Below the pieces are notes generated by a model. It was not told the origin of the DNA. It saw only the letters and a list, made by a program, of their open reading frames with translations, and did no database searches. Shown here one piece after another: positions 1-6,029 of a stretch of DNA of 6,871 nucleotides. How positions within the stretch are numbered: position 1 is the first letter of the stretch; each line of letters begins with the position of its first letter. The translations under genes and the position numbers were made by a program. Source of the DNA: Bacillota bacterium (GTDB lineage Bacteria; Bacillota_A; Clostridia; Clostridiales; Clostridiaceae); assembly GCA_021780795.1 (NCBI GenBank), contig JAJXYA010000484.1, forward strand, positions 1 through 6,871. The letters run 5' to 3'.

Positions 1-3000
1 ATATGTGAATTTAAAGCCTGGATTACTCTCAAGGCCAGAAGCATTTAAAGATATCACTGGAACTTTTGAGAATCCAGCTTCCTTCAAGGCTTTCCTAAGG
101 AATCCAATGTAATTTGTAGCTCTACAACCTCCACCAGTTTGAGAAATGATAACAGAAGTATTTTCTATATCATATCTACCTGATTTTAAAGCCTCAATTA
201 TTTGTCCTATTACAATTATTGTGGGATAACAAGCATCATTGTTTACATATTTTAAGCCTTCCTCCACTGCTAGAGTATCTACTGAAGGTAAAATCTCTAA
301 ATTATATCCTGATGAATTAAAGGCTTCCTGTACAAATTGAAAGTGTATTGGAGACATTTGCGGAGATAAAATCGTGTGTTTTTTTCTCATTTCTTTGGTG
401 AAAATAACCCTGCTGTGGATCTCCTCAATCTTCTTAGGCGTAATTCCATTCTTATCCCTTTCATTAAGTGCAGCCTTTAAGGACCTAATTCTAATTCTTG
501 CTGCTCCTAGATTATTGCCCTCATCAATTTTTAAAGTCGTATATATCTTGCCGTTATTTCCCAAAATCTCTTGAACTTGGTCCGTTGTTACTGCATCAAG
601 TCCGCAACCAAAAGAATTTAGCTGAATAAGCTCAATATTTGGTTCTTTCGCTACAAAACTCGCTGCTGCATAAAGCCTTGAATGATACACCCACTGATCT
701 ACTATTCTTAAAGGCCTTTCAATAATACCTAAATGAGCCACAGAATCCTCAGTAAGTACAGGCATATCAAAATCCGTAATTACGCTTGGGATTCCATGAT
801 TAATCTCTGGGTCTATATGATAAGGTCTCCCTGCTAAAACTATTCCTTTCTTTCCGGTTCTTCTAATATATTCTATGACTTCCATTCCTTTATTTTGAAT
901 GTCTAATCTTACTTTTTCCGTTTCGGTCCATGCTTTTTCAGTTGCCATAGAAATTTCTCTTTTATCAATTCCAAAACCAGCTAACTCCTCAGCTAATCTC
1001 TTAACTAATTTTTTCTTATTGTCCAAAGATATAAAAGGATTTAGGAACCTAATATTTCTTTCTTTCAAAATATCCATATTATTTTTTATTACCTCAGGAT
1101 ATGATGTTACTATAGGACAGTTATAATGATTGTCCGCTTCTTGCTGTTCTTTTTTCTCATAAGGAATGCAAGGATAGAATATAGTGTCTATTCCCTTATT
1201 TATTAGACTCATTATATGTCCATGCGCTATTTTAGCAGGGTAACAAGCAGATTCTGAGGGTATAGTTTCTATTCCCATTTCATATACCTGTTTTGAAGAT
1301 CTTTGAGACACTTCTACCCTAAAGCCTAAAGCTGTAAAGAAGGTAAACCAAAACGGGTAATTTTCATATATGTTAAGCACCCTTGGAATTCCTATTACAC
1401 CTCTAAATGCTTCTTCCTTCTTTAGTGGAATATAATTGAATATTCTTTTATATTTATAATCATAGACATTAGGAATTTCTTCTTTTTTATCGCTGTTACC
1501 TAATGCTTTTTCACAACGATTTCCAGATATAAATTCCCTTTCCTTATCAAATTTATTAATCGTAAGGACACATTGATTTGCACATTGCTTACATCTACCC
1601 ATTGAAGTTTCTGCATTAAAACTCTCCAATTGTTCCAAGGATAATAATGTAGAAACTTTACCATTTTCCGTTCTTTCCTTTGCAATAAGTGCAGCCCCAA
1701 AGGCACCCATAAGACCTGCAATATCTGGTCTAACTGCCTCTCTTCCTGAAACAATTTCAAAAGCCCTAAGTACTGCGTTATTATAAAAGGTTCCGCCTTG
1801 CACGATTATTTTTTTACCCATGTCCTTTGGATCCCTTATTTTAATGACCTTAAGCAATGCATTTTTTATGACGGAATAAGAAAGTCCTGCTGATATATCT
1901 CCTACTGATGCACCTTCCTTCTGTGCTTGCTTAACCCTTGAATTCATAAACACAGTACATCTTGAACCCAAGTCTACTGGACTTTTAGCACATAAGGCTG
2001 CATTTGCAAAATCTGATATTCCCATATTTAAAGAATGAGCAAAGGTTTCTATAAATGAACCACAACCAGAGGAACAAGCTTCATTTAACATTATGCTATC
2101 AATTACACCATCTTTTATTTTTAGGCACTTCATATCTTGTCCACCAATATCTAAAATAAAATCTACCCCTGGTAAAAAGAATTCTGCTGCCTTGTAATGA
2201 GCTATAGTTTCAATTTCACCAATGTCCACTTTTAAAGCCGCCATTATTAAACCTTCACCATAACCTGTTACTGCTGAATTCACAATAATAGCTTCTTTAG
2301 GTAAAATAGTGTAAATATGTTTTAGTATTTTTCTAACTAAAGTTAATGGATTACCTTCATTACTTCCATAGTAAGAGTATAAAAGTGCGCCTTCCTCATC
2401 TATAAGTGTAACCTTGGTAGTAGTAGATCCAGCATCTATTCCTAAAAAACAATTTCCTTTATAATCCGTCAGTTCTCTTCTTGCTACCTTATATTCGCTC
2501 TGTCTTTCATTAAAAACCTGTAGTTCCTCTTCATCTAAAAATAAAGGTCTAAGCCGTTGAACTTCGTGGCTAGATACGTCCTTTAACATTGGAAGTTGTC
2601 CCTTTAATTCTTCAAAGGAAATGATACTCTCATTCTTTGATGCCATAGCAGCACCTAGCGCAACAAATAACTGAGAATCCTTTGGAAAAATAATTTGATT
2701 CTCTGTTAAATTTAAGGTTTCAATGAATCTTTTTCTAAGTTCGGACAAGAAATATAATGGTCCCCCTAAAAATGCAACATTGCCCCTAATTGGTCTACCA
2801 CAGGCAAGTCCACTAATAGTTTGATTAACTACCGACTGAAAAACTGATACAGCAATATCCTCTTTTGCAGCACCTTCATTTAATAAAGGTTGAATATCGG
2901 TTTTTGCAAAAACTCCGCATCTAGCTGCTATGGGATATATGGTTTTATAAGACTTTGCAAGTTCATTAAGTCCAGTTGCATCTGTTTGAAGAAGTGATGC

Positions 3001-3408
3001 CATCTGATCAATAAATGCACCCGTGCCACCGGCGCAGGTACCATTCATTCTTTGATCAATACCTCCATCAAAATATGTAATCTTTGCATCTTCTCCACCT
3101 AGTTCAATAGCAACATTAGTATTTGGAATAATATTTTCTATTGCATAAGTGCTAGCCACTACTTCTTGAATAAATGGAATATGGAGCCATTTAGACAAAG
3201 CTAGTCCACCTGATCCAGTTACCAATATTGTAATATTATATTCCATAAAATTATTATACGTCTCATATAAAAGGTCAGCTATTGTACTTTTTATATCAGA
3301 AAAATGCCTCTGATACTTACTATATATTATTTTTTCTTGATCATTTATCACTACTATTTTAACAGTAGTTGATCCTACATCTAATCCAACATGTAATATT
3401 TTTTTCAT
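1..3408 (-). CDS. Giant 2-hydroxyacyl-CoA dehydratase activase/dehydratase-like fusion protein (3' end outside window)
   Basis: The frame is open for 1136 codons from the ATG at 3406-3408 to the left edge, with no stop or frameshift, so the C-terminus is missing. From memory, full-length relatives are about 1400 residues, so roughly 300 may be absent. Two BcrA/BadF/HgdC-type ATPase modules come first. Module 1 (about residues 4-255) has GLDVGSTT at 8-15, GGEDAK at 104-109 and cysteines C125 (CAGGTG) and C164 (RCGVFA). Module 2 (about 319-577) has GIDAGSTT at 323-330, GGQDMK at 422-427, and C445 and C484 (RCTVF). In HgdC such a cysteine pair holds a [4Fe-4S] cluster shared by two subunits and fires ATP-driven electrons into a dehydratase. 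A cysteine module follows (C606, C609, C613, C632), then a DUF2229/dehydratase-like region from about 670 with ACYP motifs at 721 and 1059. The role is probably cytoplasmic, ATP-dependent low-potential electron transfer; the substrate is unknown. The start is set by the glycine-rich motif lying right behind it and by purine-rich GGGGAAAGAGAAG upstream. Confidence 0.93.
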   Translation of the reverse strand, partial: MKKILHVGLDVGSTTVKIVVINDQEKIIYSKYQRHFSDIKSTIADLLYETYNNFMEYNITILVTGSGGLALSKWLHIPFIQEVVASTYAIENIIPNTNVAIELGGEDAKITYFDGGIDQRMNGTCAGGTGAFIDQMASLLQTDATGLNELAKSYKTIYPIAARCGVFAKTDIQPLLNEGAAKEDIAVSVFQSVVNQTISGLACGRPIRGNVAFLGGPLYFLSELRKRFIETLNLTENQIIFPKDSQLFVALGAAMASKNESIISFEELKGQLPMLKDVSSHEVQRLRPLFLDEEELQVFNERQSEYKVARRELTDYKGNCFLGIDAGSTTTKVTLIDEEGALLYSYYGSNEGNPLTLVRKILKHIYTILPKEAIIVNSAVTGYGEGLIMAALKVDIGEIETIAHYKAAEFFLPGVDFILDIGGQDMKCLKIKDGVIDSIMLNEACSSGCGSFIETFAHSLNMGISDFANAALCAKSPVDLGSRCTVFMNSRVKQAQKEGASVGDISAGLSYSVIKNALLKVIKIRDPKDMGKKIIVQGGTFYNNAVLRAFEIVSGREAVRPDIAGLMGAFGAALIAKERTENGKVSTLLSLEQLESFNAETSMGRCKQCANQCVLTINKFDKEREFISGNRCEKALGNSDKKEEIPNVYDYKYKRIFNYIPLKKEEAFRGVIGIPRVLNIYENYPFWFTFFTALGFRVEVSQRSSKQVYEMGIETIPSESACYPAKIAHGHIMSLINKGIDTIFYPCIPYEKKEQQEADNHYNCPIVTSYPEVIKNNMDILKERNIRFLNPFISLDNKKKLVKRLAEELAGFGIDKREISMATEKAWTETEKVRLDIQNKGMEVIEYIRRTGKKGIVLAGRPYHIDPEINHGIPSVITDFDMPVLTEDSVAHLGIIERPLRIVDQWVYHSRLYAAASFVAKEPNIELIQLNSFGCGLDAVTTDQVQEILGNNGKIYTTLKIDEGNNLGAARIRIRSLKAALNERDKNGITPKKIEEIHSRVIFTKEMRKKHTILSPQMSPIHFQFVQEAFNSSGYNLEILPSVDTLAVEEGLKYVNNDACYPTIIVIGQIIEALKSGRYDIENTSVIISQTGGGCRATNYIGFLRKALKEAGFSKVPVISLNASGLESNPGFKFTY

Positions 3409-3469
3409 AATTATCTTCTCTTTCCCCGCAAGTTTGGATTTATTTGTATTTTGAAAAACCTAAAGTTTA

Positions 3470-3498
3470 ATTATAAATGTTTATGCATTTCAATTCAA
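3470..3498 (-). promoter_or_regulatory. Candidate sigma-A promoter, proximal, for the activase/dehydratase gene
   Basis: On the minus strand, TTGAAT (3493-3498) and a perfect TATAAT (3470-3475) are separated by exactly 17 bases. Transcription would start near 3463, giving a leader of about 55 bases before the ATG at 3408. The spacing and the consensus -10 make this the best promoter in the gap, although AT-rich DNA produces such matches by chance more often than balanced DNA does. Confidence 0.6.
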
Positions 3499-3510
3499 CC
3501 ATGAGATTTT

Positions 3511-3548
3511 TAAAATATATTAATATTTTAGCAAATAGCTAAATTATT
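3511..3548. repeat. Two overlapping AT-rich dyads upstream of the proximal promoter
   Basis: The first dyad is TAAAATAT (3511-3518), a 4-base gap, then its exact reverse complement ATATTTTA (3523-3530). The second pairs 3522-3532 with 3538-3548 around a 5-base loop, with 10 of 11 positions matching and a TTTAGC/GCTAAA core. They share the segment 3523-3530, so as RNA they would be mutually exclusive. They lie just upstream of the -35 box at 3493-3498. They could be an operator or alternative leader hairpins of the distal transcript, or chance in AT-rich sequence. Confidence 0.3.
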
Positions 3549-3696
3549 CTTATATATATATCTTTATTCCTCAAAAACTTAATTTATTCTCTGTACTACA
3601 CTCCCTCTATGTTATCTTTTATGCTAATTAAATATTATTCATATGCTTTATAAATCTCAACCTCATTTACATAAAATTAATAAATAATCACATAAC

Positions 3697-3726
3697 ATTA
3701 TAACCCAATAAATATAATATTTTCAA
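3697..3726 (-). promoter_or_regulatory. Candidate sigma-A promoter, distal, reading toward the activase/dehydratase gene
   Basis: On the minus strand, TTGAAA (3721-3726) is followed after 18 bases by a perfect TATAAT (3697-3702). Initiation near 3690 would give a leader of about 280 bases for the gene starting at 3408, or a short separate RNA. This is a sequence match only; the AT-rich setting lowers confidence. Confidence 0.4.
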
Positions 3727-3822
3727 CCCATGTTCTTTTATTATTTAGCAACTTAGTAAGAATTCTAATATTATGAAAGAACTAACTTGCCGTTAATCAT
3801 CATCTTCCAAACTGAAATCCCA

Positions 3823-3852
3823 TTAACAATAAATTATTAAAACTCATATACT
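3823..3852 (+). promoter_or_regulatory. Candidate promoter for the ABC transporter genes
   Basis: TTAACA (3823-3828) and TATACT (3847-3852) are separated by 18 bases. Each hexamer matches the sigma-A consensus at five of six positions. The start would fall near 3859, only a few bases before the Shine-Dalgarno sequence at 3867-3872, so the leader would be very short and leave no room for a riboswitch downstream of it. Confidence 0.4.
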
Positions 3853-3880
3853 AAACTATAACTTTCAAGGAGATGATAAA

Positions 3881-4654
3881 GTGATTAAAGTAGAGATTAA
3901 TGATATATGTATGAATTATCACTCTTTAACTTCAGAAACTCCTGCTTTAAAAGATATTTCATTTAGTGTACAAGAAGGTCATTTTTTAAGTATTGTTGGG
4001 CCTTCTGGTTGTGGAAAATCTACACTATTAAATATAATAGCAGGCTTAATTACCCCGTCATATGGAGTAGTTGTAATTAATAATAGTGATGATAGCTCAA
4101 GCTTTTCAAAGATTGGATACATGTTTCAAAAGGATCAATTATTTGACTGGTTAACCATATGGGATAATGTACTTTTAGGCCTTAAAATTAATCATTGTAT
4201 TACTGAAGACAATAAAGTTAAAGTGAAAAACCTTTTAATAAGCTATAATCTCTGGGACTTTCGAAATCATTATCCTAGAGAACTATCTGGAGGAATGCGA
4301 CAAAGGGTTGCCTTAATTAGGACCTTGGCTTTGAATCCTGAAGTTCTTCTCTTAGATGAACCTTTCTCAGCTCTAGACTATCAGACTAGGTTAAACATCA
4401 GTGATGAGGTTTATGAAATTATAAAAAAAGAAAAGAAGACTACAGTAATGGTAACTCATGATATTTCAGAGGCCGTTTCTATGTCAGATGAGATTATTAT
4501 TCTTTCAAAGCGTCCAGCCGTACTTATTAAGGAACTAACCCTTAAATTTGAAGAAAATTTTTCTTGTCCATTAAAACGTAGAGAATCTCCAAATTTTAGA
4601 GTTTATTTCAATGAAATTTGGAAGGAGTTGAATGGTAATGCAGATTCAAAGTGA
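3881..4654 (+). CDS. ABC importer ATP-binding protein, NitT/TauT/SsuB type
   Basis: This 257-residue protein, a normal length for the family, is the cytoplasmic ATPase that powers an importer for nitrate, sulfonate, taurine or pyrimidine/thiamine-precursor-like substrates. Visible motifs in order are Walker A GPSGCGKST (40-48), Q-loop Q83, signature LSGGM followed by RQR (135-142), Walker B VLLLDEP with catalytic E160, D-loop SALD (163-166) and switch histidine H193. All catalytic residues are present. The segment LSKRPA (208-213) after the H-loop resembles the LSxRPG stretch common in this subfamily. The start is GTG, chosen because AAGGAG at 3867-3872 lies 8 bases upstream and the family's N-terminal strand follows directly. 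The gene overlaps the permease gene by 23 bases, so the two are translationally linked. The substrate cannot be told from the ATPase, and no binding protein is in the window. Confidence 0.93.
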   Translation: MIKVEINDICMNYHSLTSETPALKDISFSVQEGHFLSIVGPSGCGKSTLLNIIAGLITPSYGVVVINNSDDSSSFSKIGYMFQKDQLFDWLTIWDNVLLGLKINHCITEDNKVKVKNLLISYNLWDFRNHYPRELSGGMRQRVALIRTLALNPEVLLLDEPFSALDYQTRLNISDEVYEIIKKEKKTTVMVTHDISEAVSMSDEIIILSKRPAVLIKELTLKFEENFSCPLKRRESPNFRVYFNEIWKELNGNADSK

Positions 4655-5438
4655 TGAACACAAAAATTATATTAAAAATGTAAAAAGGGAGAAATTCTCT
4701 ATTATTCTCACAAGAATCTTGATATTAGTTCTTTTCTTTAGCTTATGGGAAATAGCTGGCAGATTAAAATGGATTGATCCTTTTTTAACAAGTACACCAT
4801 CAAAAATGTATAAATCCTTTATTCAGATATATTCTGAGGGTACCTTAATATCACATATCTTCATAACTTGCTTTGAAACCATAATAGGCTTTGTACTTGG
4901 CACAGTCTTAGGTGCCCTCATTGCAATCTTATTATGGTGGTCCGATTTTGTTTCAAAAGTTTTGGATCCATACTTGATAGTATTAAATGCTTTACCCAAA
5001 GTAGCTCTTGCACCCATTATTATATTTTGGGTAGGCAACGGAATAAAGGCCATAATAGTAATCGCTCTTTTAATATCTATAGTTGTAACCATAATAAGCG
5101 TACTGAGTGGATTTAAAGAAGTGGATGATGATAAAATTAAACTTTTAAAAACCTTTGGAGCTTCAAAATTCCAAATACTAATTAATTTAATTATTCCCGC
5201 ATCTATCCCCACTCTTATTTCTGCACTAAAAATTAATGTTGGGCTCTCATGGGTTGGAGTAATAATGGGTGAGTTCTTAGTAGCTAAAAAAGGCCTTGGA
5301 TTCTTGATAATTTTTGGTGGACAAATTTCTCAACTAGATATGGTAATGATGAGTATTGTAATACTTTCAATTTTAGCTTACTTAATGTATGAACTAGTTG
5401 CATTTCTCGAAAGAAAAGTGGTAAGCAAAAATAAATAA
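4632..5438 (+). CDS. ABC importer permease, NitT/TauT/SsuC type
   Basis: This 268-residue inner membrane protein is the channel partner of the ATPase encoded just upstream. Hydrophobic segments suggest about six membrane helices, near residues 24-40, 78-102, 117-134, 138-157, 184-212 and 236-257. The cytoplasmic EAA-type coupling loop is visible around 162-190, including KTFGAS (173-178) and IIPASIP (187-193), which docks on the ATPase. GEFLVAKKGLGFLI (213-226) is a typical family signature. The start is ambiguous: ATG at 4632 lies 4 bases after AAGGAG (4622-4627) and ATG at 4638 lies 10 bases after it, so the protein may begin two residues later. The reading frame begins inside the ATPase gene, which suggests coupled translation. 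The binding-protein partner is missing here, so the substrate is unknown. Confidence 0.93.
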   Translation: MVMQIQSDEHKNYIKNVKREKFSIILTRILILVLFFSLWEIAGRLKWIDPFLTSTPSKMYKSFIQIYSEGTLISHIFITCFETIIGFVLGTVLGALIAILLWWSDFVSKVLDPYLIVLNALPKVALAPIIIFWVGNGIKAIIVIALLISIVVTIISVLSGFKEVDDDKIKLLKTFGASKFQILINLIIPASIPTLISALKINVGLSWVGVIMGEFLVAKKGLGFLIIFGGQISQLDMVMMSIVILSILAYLMYELVAFLERKVVSKNK

Positions 5439-5525
5439 AATTTCATTTTGTGAATATAATTTAAAATCCTTGGACAGTATTTATATGGAATATTCTTTAC
5501 AAAAAAGTAATATATTTATTTGGGA

Positions 5526-5595
5526 ACATTAAAATAAATAACAAAGCAATAAGTTAGTCCATTTTATGTCTTTTACTCGTTATTTATTTTCATGT
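5526..5595. repeat. Long imperfect inverted repeat upstream of the TPR gene
   Basis: The segment 5531-5542 (AAAATAAATAAC) is the exact reverse complement of 5579-5590. After one mismatch (5530/5591), four more pairs follow (5526-5529 with 5592-5595), so 16 of 17 positions pair around a 36-base loop. The arms are almost pure AT and there is no T-run directly behind, so it is not a typical terminator. It lies in the 209-base gap between the permease and the TPR gene. It may be a leader structure, an mRNA-stabilising hairpin between cistrons, a short mobile-element remnant, or chance. Confidence 0.4.
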
Positions 5596-5647
5596 GCATT
5601 AGGGTAACAAATTTATAACTCTTCAGAAAACTATAAGGAGGAGAATA

Positions 5648-6004
5648 ATGGACTACTTTCAAAAGGCTAACGACCTATACAATACTAAGGATTATAATAG
5701 AGCAATAGCTCTATATAAAAAAGCTGCAGAAATGAAAGATAATGAGGCTGGGGCCCTTTATAATACTGCGGTATGTTTTATTCACCTAAAAGAATATGAA
5801 AAGGCAATTCCTCTACTTCATACTGCTATATCTTTACGTAGGGAAAGCAAATACTTTTTCAACTTAGCTTATTGCTATACCATGTGCCTTAACAAGCCTA
5901 AAGCATTATATTACTTCAATACCGCTTGGTCACTAAATAATGAAGATGAGGATTGCGAAAAAGCCATTAATTTATTATTAAAAAGTTATAGAATAGCTCC
6001 CTAA
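5648..6004 (+). CDS. Small tetratricopeptide repeat (TPR) protein
   Basis: The 118-residue protein consists almost entirely of three TPR helix-pairs, about residues 1-34, 35-68 and 69-102, followed by a short helical tail. Repeat hallmarks are visible: A7, the DYNRAIALYKKA stretch (15-26), LYNTAVCF (37-44), EYEKAIPLLHTAI (49-61) and FNLAYCY (71-77). TPRs form protein-binding scaffolds, so it is probably a cytoplasmic adaptor. There is no signal peptide, membrane segment or enzymatic domain. The start is well supported by AAGGAGG (5635-5641), 6 bases before the ATG. It lies 209 bases after the permease in the same direction, and no convincing terminator separates them, so co-transcription is possible; the length of the gap argues for its own promoter, but I found no good match. 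The partner is unknown. The gene's last codons form one arm of a terminator hairpin. Confidence 0.85.
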   Translation: MDYFQKANDLYNTKDYNRAIALYKKAAEMKDNEAGALYNTAVCFIHLKEYEKAIPLLHTAISLRRESKYFFNLAYCYTMCLNKPKALYYFNTAWSLNNEDEDCEKAINLLLKSYRIAP

Positions 6005-6029
6005 AACTTAGGGAGCTATTGTTTTCTTT
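5992..6029 (+). terminator. Intrinsic terminator, probably bidirectional, overlapping the TPR gene end
   Basis: A perfect 13-base-pair stem pairs 5992-6004 with 6008-6020 around the three bases AAC. Its core is GCTCCC/GGGAGC, and it is followed on the plus strand by GTTTTCTTT (6021-6029). The left arm includes the last sense codons and the TAA stop of the TPR gene. On the minus strand the same stem follows the transglutaminase stop codon at 6028-6030 by about 7 bases and is trailed by a weaker tract with five T's, so it probably also terminates that convergent gene. Confidence 0.88.

Larger units (their letters stand above)
3409..3880. other. Divergent AT-rich intergenic region, no gene
   Basis: This 472-base gap separates the left-reading dehydratase-type gene from the right-reading transporter genes. 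All frames are closed after at most a few dozen codons, and no short frame has a convincing ribosome binding site. It holds two candidate sigma-A promoters on the minus strand, one on the plus strand, and two overlapping dyads near 3511-3548. I see no T-box, no TPP-type riboswitch core, no tRNA and no remnant of a substrate-binding protein gene. Between about 3550 and 3690 nothing specific is recognisable beyond a short TA run at 3551-3560. Confidence 0.8.

Noticed and set aside
374..1126. Plus-strand open frames at 374-574 and 899-1126
   Set aside because: Both lie opposite the large minus-strand gene, have low-complexity hydrophobic translations, show no ribosome binding site and match no family.
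1500..1760. Minus-strand 86-residue frame
   Set aside because: It is an alternative frame inside the activase/dehydratase gene, whose own frame is intact with conserved motifs across this interval.
3551..3560. TA dinucleotide run
   Set aside because: It is only ten bases in very AT-rich DNA and fits background composition.
3409..3880. Degenerate substrate-binding protein gene or small peptide genes in the divergent gap
   Set aside because: Stops occur frequently in all frames, the longest frames from a start are about a dozen residues, and no signal-peptide or binding-protein motif is visible.
3781..3880. Riboswitch (for example TPP) ahead of the transporter genes
   Set aside because: No TPP core, T-box motif or other recognisable aptamer is seen, and the likely promoter lies too close to the start codon to leave room for one.
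4823..5212. Minus-strand 129-residue frame and a plus-strand 60-residue frame at 4934-5116
   Set aside because: Both are out-of-frame shadows of the permease gene, which carries recognisable membrane segments and the EAA-type loop.
5470..5496. TTGGAC ... TATTCT as a promoter for the TPR gene
   Set aside because: The spacing is only 15 bases and both boxes are imperfect, and it would leave an unexplained leader of more than 100 bases; too weak to call.
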